Source: CAG-411 sp045124315
GTDB lineage: Bacteria; Bacillota; Clostridia; Lachnospirales; Lachnospiraceae
NCBI GenBank assembly: GCA_045124315.1
Contig: JBGVLO010000047.1
Coordinates: 1-48,227 of the forward strand
Reading direction: 5' to 3'
DNA length: 48,227 bases
This document shows positions 23,267-32,836 of the stretch, one piece after another (the stretch's first letter is position 1; each line of letters starts with the position of its first letter). The notes beneath the pieces are model-generated. The model saw only the letters and a list, made by a program, of their open reading frames with translations. It was not told the origin of the DNA and did no database searches. Position numbers and translations under genes: made by a program.

Positions 23267-23434
23267 ATGGCATACGTAATTTCTGACGATTGTATTTCAT
23301 GTGGTAGCTGTGCTGGCGGATGTCCAGTTGGTGCTATCGCTGAAGGCGATGGAAAGTTTGAAATTGATGAAGCTGCTTGCATCTCATGCGGAGCATGTGC
23401 TGGAGCTTGTCCAGTTGGAGCAATTTCTGAATAA
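23267..23434 (+). CDS. 2[4Fe-4S] clostridial-type ferredoxin
   Basis: A 55-residue electron carrier, shorter than most automatic length cut-offs. It has two cluster motifs C-x2-C-x2-C-x3-C-P: Cys9, 12, 15, 19 and Cys38, 41, 44, 48, in the two-fold repeated sequence typical of clostridial ferredoxin (CISCGSCAGGCPVGAI and CISCGACAGACPVGAI). The ribosome binding site AAAGGAGG and its own promoter and terminator make it monocistronic and probably strongly expressed. It serves low-potential electron transfer in fermentation. Confidence 0.97.
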   Translation: MAYVISDDCISCGSCAGGCPVGAIAEGDGKFEIDEAACISCGACAGACPVGAISE

Positions 23435-23453
23435 TTTTTATCGGAACATAGGG

Positions 23454-23497
23454 CAGCCTGCTTTGTGCATAGCGCAAGGTGGGCTGTTTTGTTATTT
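23454..23497 (+). terminator. Terminator of the ferredoxin gene
   Basis: A 15-pair stem with G-U pairs (23454-23468 with 23472-23486) around a 3-base loop, then TTTTGTTATTTTT. Confidence 0.8.
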
Positions 23498-23606
23498 TTC
23501 TAGGGAACTTCGGTTCTTATATGCATTAGCTCTCATCCAATCAAACATCTGTCTTATTGTTCAAAGGGATCTGTTACGAAACTGTGCACAGTAATACTGG
23601 AATAGA

Positions 23607-23635
23607 TTGACATTGTAAAATTTCTCGATTATAGT
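23607..23635 (+). promoter_or_regulatory. Promoter of the 78-aa protein gene
   Basis: TTGACA (23607-23612), a 17-base spacer and TATAGT (23630-23635). It is close to consensus. Confidence 0.75.
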
Positions 23636-23727
23636 AAATTATAGAAAGAAGTATATGATATGAGGGGGACCGGATAGCTACGATTATTGGTATAAACAGA
23701 CAGGAAGAAAGGGCAAGGTGTTAGAGT

Positions 23728-23964
23728 ATGAAAAGGGACGAGAAATTTGAGTTGATCAATGAGTTAAGTATGGCTGTCACAGAGCAGACCGTATATGATA
23801 AGGTATTGAATAAAGGAAGAGTGGAGTATTTGGCAAATACAAATACACTTAAGATTAACAAACATTATAAAGAACCGGAGCAGGAGAAAACCATCAAGCA
23901 TGAGGAAGAAACAGAAGAGGAATTGTTTGCCAGAATTTATGCACAGAGAAAATCAGAACGGTAG
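23728..23964 (+). CDS. Small soluble protein of unknown function
   Basis: A 78-residue, highly charged protein with no membrane segment or cysteine. Its first half may form helix-helix-strand elements (KFELINELSMAVTEQTVYDKVLNKGRVEYLANTNTLKIN); the second half is acidic and probably disordered, then helical (EEELFARIYAQRKSER). I do not recognise a family. It is likely real because it has a near-consensus promoter (23607-23635), an AAGGTG site eight bases before the ATG and a strong terminator immediately after it. It forms a single-gene unit. Confidence 0.7.
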   Translation: MKRDEKFELINELSMAVTEQTVYDKVLNKGRVEYLANTNTLKINKHYKEPEQEKTIKHEEETEEELFARIYAQRKSER

Positions 23965-23965
23965 A

Positions 23966-24018
23966 GAAAAAAGAGGCTTTAATTAGAAAGGAAATTTTCT
24001 AATAAAGCCTCTTTTTTA
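23966..24018 (+). terminator. Terminator of the 78-aa protein gene
   Basis: A long stem with arms AAAAAAGAGGCTTTA and TAAAGCCTCTTTTTT plus an inner ATTAGAAA/TTTTCTAAT stem, ending in six T's. Confidence 0.88.
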
Positions 24019-24466
24019 TTTCCAGAGTTTCTTGTTTCTTGGGGGAATGTGGTTACAAAAAGGTTACAAAATAGGACAAAAGTCGCAGTTACAGAAGAGG
24101 GTTCAAGGTCGGAAAAAAGAAAAAGAATGTAACTTTATTGTGCATAATGACGAAAAAAATGAAATAAATTGGTGAAAAGTAAGTATAAATCTTTAAACTG
24201 ACAATACATATGTTCGGGGTTTTTGTTGGAATGGCAATGTTTTACAATTGATATATGAGGGATGGTTGGAAAAAAACTTTGTGTCAGCCTTATGTCAGAC
24301 AAGGAAGTTTGTTCCGTAAATCCGTAAAGCGAAGATGCTCCGTGGGGTTCGTTTCCGATTCGTGTTAGTATGGAAACTAGAGATCAATTCCTTAGGGGTA
24401 GGGGGAGCAGAGGCATGTAGATGGAAGAGTTGTGGAAGATTTGTATTCAATGAGGAGGAATGTTAT
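24019..24466. other. Long leader region of the Ig-like protein gene, no gene seen
   Basis: There are about 450 bases without a supported gene. An open frame precedes the Ig-like protein by 44 codons, but its start has no ribosome binding site. A possible promoter is TTGGAA near 24226 with TGATAT 17 bases later. The last 150 bases are richer in G and could carry a structured mRNA leader; I checked for c-di-GMP-type riboswitch blocks and did not find them. Confidence 0.4.
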
Positions 24467-25246
24467 ATGAGAAAGATGGAGTTATTTAAGAAAGTAGTAG
24501 TGGTGGCATTGTCAGTAGCGTTGGTTGCAGATTTATCCTTATCTGGAGGTGGGATGACAGCTCTTGCGGATGATGAAGTTGTAGAAGAGGAAGTTGTTGT
24601 AGAGGATTTGGGAGACGAGTACGAAGAAGAGTATGATGAAGGGTACGAGGAAGAAGAGTTAGAACTCTCAAAAGAAAAATTGAATTTATCCGTTGGTTCA
24701 TCTGCTACATTGGAAGTGGATGGAGATTATGATGATATTACATGGAAGAGTAATAAAAAAGCAGTGGCAAATGTAAACTCCAATGGAAAAGTAACGGCAA
24801 AGAAAAATGGAACGGCTGTGATTACAGCTAAAGTTGCTTGCACTGTGTACAATGAAGACGATGCAGAAAGTTCAGATGAATTCGCATATTTTGAAGAATC
24901 TGTAGCAGATGATGCAGTTGTTGAAGATGATGGAGCAGTAACGGATGTAGAAACAGAAGAGACATGGGACGAAGAGACGACTGGAGAGACGGTTTACTAC
25001 ACACTAAAGTGTAAAGTAAAAGTGAAAAATGGTGCGGTACTCAGTGATGATAAGATTACTTTGAAGGTTGGAAAAACCAGTAAATTAAAAGTGACAGGTG
25101 TAAAAGGAAAAGTAACCTGGGCAAGTTCAAAGAACAAGATCGCAACTGTGAAGAATGGGATGGTAAAAGGTATCAAAAAAGGAAATTCAGTAATTACAGC
25201 AAAGGTTAAGGGAAAGACCTTAAAATGTAAGGTAAAAGTAAAATAG
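24467..25246 (+). CDS. Secreted protein with two Ig-like group 2 (BIG2) domains
   Basis: A 259-residue exported protein. A signal peptide (MRKMELFKKVVVVALSVALVADLS...) would be cut after about Ala34. An extremely acidic segment follows (35-60). BIG2 domain 1 starts at about 61 (LSKEKLNLSVGSSATLEV, TWKSNKKAVANVNSNGKVTAKKNGTAVITAKV) and is interrupted by an acidic insertion of about 55 residues before its final strand (YYTLKCKVKVKN). BIG2 domain 2 is uninterrupted (LSDDKITLKVGKTSKLKV to the end). Such domains mediate adhesion or surface display. There is no sortase motif or membrane anchor, so it may be released or bound by charge. The start follows GAGGAGGA. Confidence 0.85.
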   Translation: MRKMELFKKVVVVALSVALVADLSLSGGGMTALADDEVVEEEVVVEDLGDEYEEEYDEGYEEEELELSKEKLNLSVGSSATLEVDGDYDDITWKSNKKAVANVNSNGKVTAKKNGTAVITAKVACTVYNEDDAESSDEFAYFEESVADDAVVEDDGAVTDVETEETWDEETTGETVYYTLKCKVKVKNGAVLSDDKITLKVGKTSKLKVTGVKGKVTWASSKNKIATVKNGMVKGIKKGNSVITAKVKGKTLKCKVKVK

Positions 25247-25290
25247 TGCGAATATGTGTGGAATGTTCTAGATAAACATGAAAAAAGTGA

Positions 25291-25321
25291 GTAACAGTTC
25301 AGCTATCGGCTGAACTGTTAT
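25291..25321 (+). terminator. Hairpin made of two facing IS66-type end sequences
   Basis: TAACAGTTCAGC (25292-25303) and its perfect complement (25309-25320) enclose five bases. The arms equal the first 12 or so bases of the IS66/family-A ends. It lies 45 bases after the Ig-like gene and could serve as its terminator, although the following T-run is short. Confidence 0.6.
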
Positions 25322-25387
25322 ATTTTGGAAATAATTGTTGGAATACGGGCTTTATTTAAACGGATGGTTTGAATAGAGCCTGTTTTA

Positions 25388-25523
25388 GTAACAGTTCAGG
25401 TAGTCCTTGCACACATCGCTGTGCAAGGACGTATGAAAGTGTAAATTGGGCGTGGCTCACAGCAATTTGCATGCGTAAGCTTGCTGTGAGCCGTAACAGG
25501 ACAGCCCCTGGCTGAACTGTTAC
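25388..25523 (+). mobile_element. Family-A MITE (136 bp) with 8-bp target duplication
   Basis: The ends are GTAACAGTTCAG (25388-25399) and CTGAACTGTTAC (25512-25523). Perfect flanking duplications CTGTTTTA lie at 25380-25387 and 25524-25531. Two internal stems (CCTTGCACA with TGTGCAAGG; GCTCACAGCA with TGCTGTGAGC) are present. Its ends match those of the IS66 element at 2311-4125, and the 8-bp duplication is the IS66-family size. It lies between the Ig-like gene and the addB promoter. Confidence 0.92.
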
Positions 25524-25552
25524 CTGTTTTATATGGGCTTGAAAGAATTTGT

Positions 25553-25582
25553 TTGGGAATTGGAAATCATACATGGTATAAT
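25553..25582 (+). promoter_or_regulatory. Promoter of addBA
   Basis: TTGGGA (25553-25558), an 18-base spacer and TATAAT (25577-25582), 36 bases before addB and 30 bases after the family-A MITE. Confidence 0.65.
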
Positions 25583-25617
25583 GAAAATACGAAAAAGACA
25601 AAGAGGGAGAGCGGAGA

Positions 25618-28600
25618 ATGGCATTACAATTTGTATTGGGAAAAAGTGGAGCAGGCAAATCTCATTTGCTGTATGAAAAGATTATTGAGGAATCCATGAA
25701 GTATCCGGAAAAGAACTATTTTATTATTGTTCCGGAGCAGTTTACAATGCAGACCCAGAGGGATTTGGTGGAACTGCATCCAAATCATGGAATTATAAAT
25801 ATAGATATTCTGAGCTTTATGCGTCTGGCATATCGCGTGTTTGAAGAACAGGGAGGAATGAAGCGTACCATTCTTGAGGATACGGGAAAAAGTATGCTTG
25901 TCCGTCGTGTAATTACGGAAAAAAAGGAAGAACTGCAAATTTTTAAAAACTATGCACATAAACCAGGATATGTCAGTGAAATTAAGTCGCTTCTGTCTGA
26001 GTTTTATCAATATGACATAAAAGATGATGGGATACAGCAGATGCTGGAATTGACGAAAAAAGAGCCTATGCTTCAGAGAAAACTTGAGGATATGCAGGTG
26101 ATCTATCATGGATTTGAGGAACAGTTAGCAGATAAATATATTACCACAGAGGAAATTCTGGATGCTTTGATACAACAGTTGGATCAAACCGAGCTGCTAA
26201 AAAATGCTACCTTAGCATTTGATGGATTTACTGGATTTACCCCTGTGCAGTATCGCTTGTTGGAAAAATTAATGAGCATGTGTGAAAATGTGTGGGTAAC
26301 AGTGACCATAGATCCAAAAGAAAGTCCGGCTTTGCAGAAGGAAGAGGTTTCGTTATTTCATTTATCCAGACAGACCATAGACAAGCTTGTGGAGATTGCA
26401 GAAAATCAGAGGATTCCCATAAATAAGGAAATTACACTGGATGAACAGGTTCCTTATCGATTTCGAAATAGTACGCAGTTGGCATGTCTAGAGCATAATT
26501 TGTTCCGATTTTCATTGACACCTTATGAACAGTATATACAAGCGGGCCATAAGGAAATGGACCAGGATGATATCTGTCTGTATGCTGCCAAGGATATTCA
26601 GGGAGAAGTGGATTTTGCCCTCAGAGAGATGTCAAAACTGCTTCGGGAGGAAGGATACCGTTATCGGGATATTGCCATTGTTACGGGAGATATGGAGACT
26701 TATGGACGAATATTAGACAAAGCATGTAAGAGAGGGAATATTCCATGCTTTATTGACTATAAAAAAGACATAGGAAAGAATCCTTTGGTAGAATACTTGC
26801 GCACAGTGATACAGTTGTTTCAAAAGGATTTTGATTACGAGAGCATGTTTCGATTTTTGCGTTGTGGATTAGTGGATGTGGAAATGGAAAATGTGGATAA
26901 AATGGAAAATCATGTACTGGAACTGGGGATAAGAGGTTTCAAAAAATGGGATACCGAATGGTGTAAACGGCATAAGTCAAAGGTCATGGAAGAAGGGGAG
27001 GAACAGGAGTATTTTGCCCTGTTAAATGAAAATAGAACTTTAGTAGTGGAGATGTTGGAACAGGCAAGAGAAGTGTTTAAGAAAAAGACTCAGACCGTGG
27101 AATGCTATACCAGAGCCTTACATGATTTGATGGTAAAGCAACAAATCTATCATAAGCTTCAAGCCTATAAGGAGAAGTTTGAAGAGCAGGGGGAAATGTT
27201 GCTGGCAAAAGAATATGACCAGGTATATGAGCTGGTTCTGGGTATTTTCGATAAATTGGTGCAGTTGTTGGGAGACGAAAAAGTTACGTTGCAGGAATAC
27301 AGTGAATTGCTGGAAACCGGGTTTGCAGAGGTAAAAGTAGGATTGATCCCGCCGGGAGTAGAGCAGGTTGTAGTCGGTGACATTGAGAGAACAAGATTAA
27401 AGGATATTAAGGCGTTGTTTTTTCTTGGTGTCAATGAAGGAATTGTGCCAAGTGTAAGTTCAAAGGGTGGGATTCTCTCAGATATGGAAAGAGAAAAGCT
27501 GGCGCAAAATCAGATTACATTAGCACCCACTCCTAGAGAAACTGCATTTACCCAACAGTTTTATTTCTATTTAAATATGACAAAGCCAAACCAGAAATTA
27601 TTTTTGACGTATCATAAAACAGATCAGGAAGGAAAGGCTGCTATGCCGTCCAGTCTTGTGAGAAGTGTTCGAAGAATTTTTCCAAATCTTCCGGTGGAAG
27701 AAGAAAAAAGAATTTGTCTGGATGCAGAGCTTACAGAGGAAGAGATGGAACAGATGCTGGGTGTGGATTACGGAAAAGCATATGTGCTGGACGGAATGCG
27801 GGAAGTTGAGAATACCCAGCTGGCAGATTGGTGGAAAGAACTGTACAGTTTTTATTCTTCAAAGGAAGAGTGGAAGGAAGACAGGGAACTTTGGATTCGA
27901 GGAGTAGGATTTGACAATCAGGAGAATAATCTTTCAAAACAGGTGGCAAATGCACTGTATGGAAAAGAGATGAAAAACAGTGTCACCAGAGTAGAACGAT
28001 ATGCAGCCTGCGCCTATGCACACTTTTTGCAGTATGGGTTACAGCTTAGAGAGCGTTATGAGTATCATTTTGGAAATGTAGACTTTGGAAATGTCTTTCA
28101 CAGGGTACTCCGTATTTTCCCAAAAGAGTTGGAGAAGAGTGGCACAAGCTGGAGAGAAGCAACGAGAGAGCAGATGGATCTTGTTGTGGAAAAGTGTCTT
28201 TTGGAGGTGACGACTGATTACGAGAATGCAATATTAGAGAGCAACGAACAGGCGGTATATCTGGTGGAACGAATGGAGCGTATGCTGAAGAGAACTATGT
28301 GGGCACTAGCAGAACAGCTTAAGCAGGGGAAATTTGAGCCAAAAGGCTATGAATTGCATTTTGAAACTATGGATGGACTGGCTTCTACTAAAATGGATCT
28401 GGGTGAGGATCGGATGTTGCGTCTACAGGGACAGATAGATCGAATGGATCTTTTGGAAGAAGAGGACAAGGTTTATGTGAAGGTAGTAGATTACAAGACC
28501 GGACAAATGAAGTTTGATATTGTAAATCTCTATTATGGTTTGCAGATGCAGTTAGTTGTGTATTTGAATGCTGCCATGGATTTGGAAAAAGAAAAATACA

Positions 28601-29127
28601 AGGGAAAAGAAATCCTGCCGGCGGGGATTTTTTACTACAATATTGATGATCCGGTTGTGGAACGGGCAAGTGAGGAGAAAGTGGATGCAGCATTGTTAAA
28701 AGAACTGAAAATGAATGGTCTGGTAAATGATGATGTGCATGTGGTGTCTATGTTGGATCAGGCATTTGGAAACGGAGAGCAATTAAATCCGTCTGTAAAA
28801 TCCTGGGTCATTCCGGTAGATACAGTAAGCAGTGGAGCTTACGGTAGAAATGCCAAGGTAGCTTCAAAGGATAATTTTCAGGTTATGAGCGAATATGCCA
28901 AAGAAAGAATCAAAAACAATGCAGTGGAAATTCTGGATGGAACCGTAGAGGTGAATCCATATCAAAAGGGAAAGAATACTGCCTGTGACTACTGTGCGTA
29001 TGCTGCGGTCTGTAATTTTGATACCAGGCTGCCTGGAAATCATTTTCGCAAGCTGGCAGAAATAGATAATAAGGAAGCATGGGAATGCATGAGAAAGGAA
29101 CTGGAAGAGAAGAAGGGAGAAGAATAA
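25618..29127 (+). CDS. addB: ATP-dependent helicase/nuclease subunit B (AddB)
   Basis: A 1169-residue subunit of the AddAB (RecBCD-like) complex that processes double-strand breaks for RecA. It has an N-terminal Walker A GKSGAGKS (about 8-15) and a degenerate helicase core. The C-terminal RecB-type nuclease carries VKVVDYKTG and an iron-sulphur cluster with Cys798, Cys1123, Cys1126 and Cys1132 (C...CxxCx5C). The size matches Gram-positive AddB. The TAA overlaps the addA ATG by one base (TAATG), so translation is coupled. The pair lies between two inverted family-A MITEs. Confidence 0.97.
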   Translation: MALQFVLGKSGAGKSHLLYEKIIEESMKYPEKNYFIIVPEQFTMQTQRDLVELHPNHGIINIDILSFMRLAYRVFEEQGGMKRTILEDTGKSMLVRRVITEKKEELQIFKNYAHKPGYVSEIKSLLSEFYQYDIKDDGIQQMLELTKKEPMLQRKLEDMQVIYHGFEEQLADKYITTEEILDALIQQLDQTELLKNATLAFDGFTGFTPVQYRLLEKLMSMCENVWVTVTIDPKESPALQKEEVSLFHLSRQTIDKLVEIAENQRIPINKEITLDEQVPYRFRNSTQLACLEHNLFRFSLTPYEQYIQAGHKEMDQDDICLYAAKDIQGEVDFALREMSKLLREEGYRYRDIAIVTGDMETYGRILDKACKRGNIPCFIDYKKDIGKNPLVEYLRTVIQLFQKDFDYESMFRFLRCGLVDVEMENVDKMENHVLELGIRGFKKWDTEWCKRHKSKVMEEGEEQEYFALLNENRTLVVEMLEQAREVFKKKTQTVECYTRALHDLMVKQQIYHKLQAYKEKFEEQGEMLLAKEYDQVYELVLGIFDKLVQLLGDEKVTLQEYSELLETGFAEVKVGLIPPGVEQVVVGDIERTRLKDIKALFFLGVNEGIVPSVSSKGGILSDMEREKLAQNQITLAPTPRETAFTQQFYFYLNMTKPNQKLFLTYHKTDQEGKAAMPSSLVRSVRRIFPNLPVEEEKRICLDAELTEEEMEQMLGVDYGKAYVLDGMREVENTQLADWWKELYSFYSSKEEWKEDRELWIRGVGFDNQENNLSKQVANALYGKEMKNSVTRVERYAACAYAHFLQYGLQLRERYEYHFGNVDFGNVFHRVLRIFPKELEKSGTSWREATREQMDLVVEKCLLEVTTDYENAILESNEQAVYLVERMERMLKRTMWALAEQLKQGKFEPKGYELHFETMDGLASTKMDLGEDRMLRLQGQIDRMDLLEEEDKVYVKVVDYKTGQMKFDIVNLYYGLQMQLVVYLNAAMDLEKEKYKGKEILPAGIFYYNIDDPVVERASEEKVDAALLKELKMNGLVNDDVHVVSMLDQAFGNGEQLNPSVKSWVIPVDTVSSGAYGRNAKVASKDNFQVMSEYAKERIKNNAVEILDGTVEVNPYQKGKNTACDYCAYAAVCNFDTRLPGNHFRKLAEIDNKEAWECMRKELEEKKGEE

Positions 29128-32100
29128 TGGGGAAGACAGAGAGTAAAGTGTCCTGGACAGAGGAGCAGCAAAAGGTAATCGACCTTCGGAATCGAAATAT
29201 TCTGGTATCTGCGGCAGCAGGTTCCGGAAAGACAGCTGTATTGGTGGAACGTATTATCACTATGATCTCGGATAAGGAAAATCCGGTAGATATTGATCGA
29301 TTGTTGGTAGTTACCTTTACCAATGCTGCAGCGGCAGAAATGAGTGAGAGAATTGCAACCGCATTGGAGAAAAAAGTAGAACAGGAACCGGACAATATGC
29401 ATCTTAGAAGACAGGTTACCTTAGTTCGAAATGCACAGATTTGTACGTTTCACAGTTTTTGTCAGAGTGTCATAAGAAATCATTTTAATGAGATTGGAAT
29501 GGATCCTAGTTTTCGCATTGGAGATGAGACGGAATTAAAATTGATGAAAAATGATATCATCACAAATATTTTTGAGGTACATTATAAAAAATACAACGAG
29601 AAGAAAAAAGCGGAGAAAGCAGGGGGGTATGTCTTAAAGAAAGAAGACAAGGCATTTGTGGAATTAGTGGAGTGTTATTCCAGTGCTAAGAGCGACGCTG
29701 GACTACAGGAGCTGATTTTACAGCTTTATGAGTTCTCTATGAGTGCGCCATGGCCGGAGGTCTGGTTAGATTCAAAGAAGGCTAATTTTTCCTATGAGAG
29801 TAAGGAAGAAATGGAACAGAGCCATTGGATACAGTTGTTGATGGATTATGTGAAGCAGATTACAGAGGATATCTTGGTGATGAACAAAAATGCCTTGGAA
29901 CTGGCTGTGTCGCCTTACGGACCGGTTACTTACATGGATAATTTTATTCAGGATAAAGAGGTGTTGGAGGGAATACTGGGTTGCAGGACTTATGGTGCGC
30001 TTTCGGAATATATGCAGAATCTTTCCTGGAGTAGATTGTCTACGAAAAAGGGACAGGATGTGGATGAGGACAAAAAGAAAGCGGCAAAAGCCATGCGTGA
30101 CAGCTATAAGGCAGCGGTAGAGGACCTCAAGAAGAAATTCTTTTTCCAAAGTGCAGATCAGATGTACGAAGATATGTGTCAGTTGCAGTTTCCTATGAAT
30201 ACATTGCTAGATTTGGTAAAGGAATTTAAGGATGCTTTTGCCAGGGAAAAGGAAGAAAGGCGTGTGGTAGATTTTAATGACTTAGAGCATTTTGCCTTAT
30301 CGATTCTTTTGGATCCACAAACAAAGGAGCCTACAGCCGTTGCAGAGCAATACAGAGATTTGTTTGCAGAAATTCTGGTGGATGAGTATCAGGATAGCAA
30401 TGAAGTACAGGAGACTATTTTGCGAAGCATTGCCAAAAAGGAACCTGAGAATCCTAATCTTTTCATGGTAGGCGATGTGAAGCAGAGCATTTATAAGTTT
30501 CGAATGGCAAGACCGGAACTTTTTATGGAAAAGTATGACACCTATTCCATGGAAGAGAGTAAATATCAAAGAATCGATCTTCACAAAAACTTTCGAAGCA
30601 GATCGGTGGTATTAAACACTGTAAATGAAATTTTTGAGGTGATCATGAAGCGTTCTCTTGGAAATGTGGAATATGATAAGGATGCAGCTTTGTATCTGGG
30701 AAATGAAAGTTTTCCGGAAAGTGACAGAAGCTCCAAAACTACGGAACTGTTATTGTATTGCCCAGAGACAGCAGAGGAAGAGGGTGCTTCTAAAGAGGAA
30801 GATGCAGTGACTGCAACGAAAGTGGAATTGGAAGCACGTATGGTAGCAGCTAGAATAAAAGAATTAGTAGATGGAGAGAACGGACTACAGGTTGTGGACA
30901 AAAAGTCTGGCGAATTAAGAACTTGTGGATATGGAGATATTGCCATATTGTTGCGCAGTATGTCAGGGTATTCGGATGTGTATCTGGAAACTTTGAAAAA
31001 TTTAGGAATACCCGTATATACTGACACCAGAACCGGATATTTTTCTACCTTTGAAATTCGTACCATTTTGCAATTATTGAAAGTTCTGGATAATCCAAGA
31101 CAGGAGATTCCTTTGACTGCGGTTATGCGTTCCATGATCGGAGGATTTACTGCAGAGGCAATGGCTGTGATTCGAAGTCGATATCCGGACTGTCCATGGT
31201 ATGAGGCAGTGGAGGCTTACAGTGGATTGTATGAATATGAAGATGCAGAGCGGAATGGAGTCCAGGTGGAATTAAGCAGGCGGTTGGATGCTTTTTGCAA
31301 AAAGATAGAAAAAATGAGAGAGAAGGTAATCTATACACCAATCCATCTTTTATTAGAAGAAATTTATGAAGAGACTGGATTTTATGAGTATGTTTCTGTC
31401 ATGCCAAATGGTGCGCAGAGAAAGGATAACCTGGATATGCTGGTACAAAAGGCACTAGACATGGAAGCAGCCCAGATGAGTACCTTGTTCCACTTTAATC
31501 GTTATATTGAAAAACTTCACAAATATGAAGTGGATTTTGGGGAGGCAGTGGGAACAGCTACCACGGGAAATGCAGTTCGAATTATGAGTATCCATAAGAG
31601 TAAGGGGTTGGAGTTTCCGGTAGTATTTGTGGGAGCTATGGGAAAAGGATTCAATAATCAGGACTCTATGAGTAAATTGGTGCTTCACTTGGATTTAGGA
31701 ATAGGAGCAGATCTGATTGATTATGAAAAACGAACAAAAGTGAAGTCTCTTATAAAAAATGTAATTGCAAAGCAAAATGTTTTGGAGAATATGGGAGAAG
31801 AACTTCGAGTGTTATATGTTGCATTGACCAGAGCAAAGGAAAAATTGATTATGGCTGGCGTGGTGGACAAGCTGGAAACCATAGACGGCTGGCACTTACA
31901 AAATGGGCAGATGGATTATTTTACAAGAGTGAATGCCAAAAATTATTTAGACTGGGTAGCGCCTGTGGTACTTGAGAGTGCTTCTGGTGAATTTGAAATG
32001 CGACAGTATACCCTTTCTAACCTGGTTCAGTACGAAATGAAGGAACAGATAAAAGCAGTAGTAAAAATGGGCCAGTTGACCAGCTGGAATCCGGGACGGC

Positions 32101-32834
32101 ATTTTCATGAAGGGCTGCAACAAAAAATAAATGAAAGAGAAAGTTTCCTATATAAATATGAAAAGGAAAAAGAAATAAAAAGTAAAATGACCGTATCGGA
32201 GTTAAAGCACAGTGCTATGGAACTGCTGGAGCAGGAGGAAATGGGTGAGTTAAAATTTCAGGCAGAGTCGGAACCAAATGAGGTGCCGTTACCTGTATTT
32301 ATGAAAGAAGAGGAAACAATTTCCGGAGCCAGCCGGGGTACCCTTTATCATAAAGTATTTGAAAAGCTGCAGATAGACCAGGTGAATCGTTTGGAAGATG
32401 TGACAGAGGAATTGAACCGATTGGTATGTTGTGGGTTTTTGACCGAGGAAGAGAAACTTATAATCAAGCCAGATAAAATTTATGAGTTTACAAAATCGGA
32501 ATTAGGGAAGAGAATGGAGAAGGCGAAACAGCAAAATCGTCTGTGGAGAGAACAGCCATTTGTAATTGGTATTCCTGCAAAGCAGATAAAGGAAGAATGG
32601 GACAGTGAAGAGTTTGTTCTTGTGCAGGGAATTATAGATGCGTATTTTGAGGAAGAAGGACAGCTGGTGATTGTAGACTATAAGACGGATCGGGTGTCTA
32701 CGTCAGAGCAATTAGCAAAGAAATATGCAGAGCAGCTTAAGTATTATAAGAGGGCTTTGGAACAGTTAACCGGGAAAAAAGTGAAAGAACAGATTTTGTA
32801 TTCGGTTTATTTGGATAAGCAGGTGGTGTTGTAA
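29127..32834 (+). CDS. addA: ATP-dependent helicase/nuclease subunit A (AddA)
   Basis: A 1235-residue UvrD-family helicase with a C-terminal nuclease. Motifs in order: Walker A AAGSGKT (30-36), VDEYQDSN (Walker B), VGDVKQSIYKFRMARP, LHKNFRSRS, RIMSIHKSKGLEFPVVFV, LRVLYVALTRAKEKL, and the nuclease residues Asp1171, Asp1184 and Lys1186 (GIIDAYF; VDYKTD). It unwinds and degrades DNA ends until a Chi-like site is met. The start at 29127 is the overlap with addB; a longer frame from 29079 lies within addB. A family-A MITE begins two bases after its stop codon. Confidence 0.97.
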   Translation: MGKTESKVSWTEEQQKVIDLRNRNILVSAAAGSGKTAVLVERIITMISDKENPVDIDRLLVVTFTNAAAAEMSERIATALEKKVEQEPDNMHLRRQVTLVRNAQICTFHSFCQSVIRNHFNEIGMDPSFRIGDETELKLMKNDIITNIFEVHYKKYNEKKKAEKAGGYVLKKEDKAFVELVECYSSAKSDAGLQELILQLYEFSMSAPWPEVWLDSKKANFSYESKEEMEQSHWIQLLMDYVKQITEDILVMNKNALELAVSPYGPVTYMDNFIQDKEVLEGILGCRTYGALSEYMQNLSWSRLSTKKGQDVDEDKKKAAKAMRDSYKAAVEDLKKKFFFQSADQMYEDMCQLQFPMNTLLDLVKEFKDAFAREKEERRVVDFNDLEHFALSILLDPQTKEPTAVAEQYRDLFAEILVDEYQDSNEVQETILRSIAKKEPENPNLFMVGDVKQSIYKFRMARPELFMEKYDTYSMEESKYQRIDLHKNFRSRSVVLNTVNEIFEVIMKRSLGNVEYDKDAALYLGNESFPESDRSSKTTELLLYCPETAEEEGASKEEDAVTATKVELEARMVAARIKELVDGENGLQVVDKKSGELRTCGYGDIAILLRSMSGYSDVYLETLKNLGIPVYTDTRTGYFSTFEIRTILQLLKVLDNPRQEIPLTAVMRSMIGGFTAEAMAVIRSRYPDCPWYEAVEAYSGLYEYEDAERNGVQVELSRRLDAFCKKIEKMREKVIYTPIHLLLEEIYEETGFYEYVSVMPNGAQRKDNLDMLVQKALDMEAAQMSTLFHFNRYIEKLHKYEVDFGEAVGTATTGNAVRIMSIHKSKGLEFPVVFVGAMGKGFNNQDSMSKLVLHLDLGIGADLIDYEKRTKVKSLIKNVIAKQNVLENMGEELRVLYVALTRAKEKLIMAGVVDKLETIDGWHLQNGQMDYFTRVNAKNYLDWVAPVVLESASGEFEMRQYTLSNLVQYEMKEQIKAVVKMGQLTSWNPGRHFHEGLQQKINERESFLYKYEKEKEIKSKMTVSELKHSAMELLEQEEMGELKFQAESEPNEVPLPVFMKEEETISGASRGTLYHKVFEKLQIDQVNRLEDVTEELNRLVCCGFLTEEEKLIIKPDKIYEFTKSELGKRMEKAKQQNRLWREQPFVIGIPAKQIKEEWDSEEFVLVQGIIDAYFEEEGQLVIVDYKTDRVSTSEQLAKKYAEQLKYYKRALEQLTGKKVKEQILYSVYLDKQVVL

Positions 32835-32836
32835 TT

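Noticed and set aside
24335..24466. Longer N-terminus for the Ig-like protein (44 extra codons)
   Set aside because: The upstream start lacks a ribosome binding site and would bury the signal peptide; GAGGAGGA fits the start at 24467.
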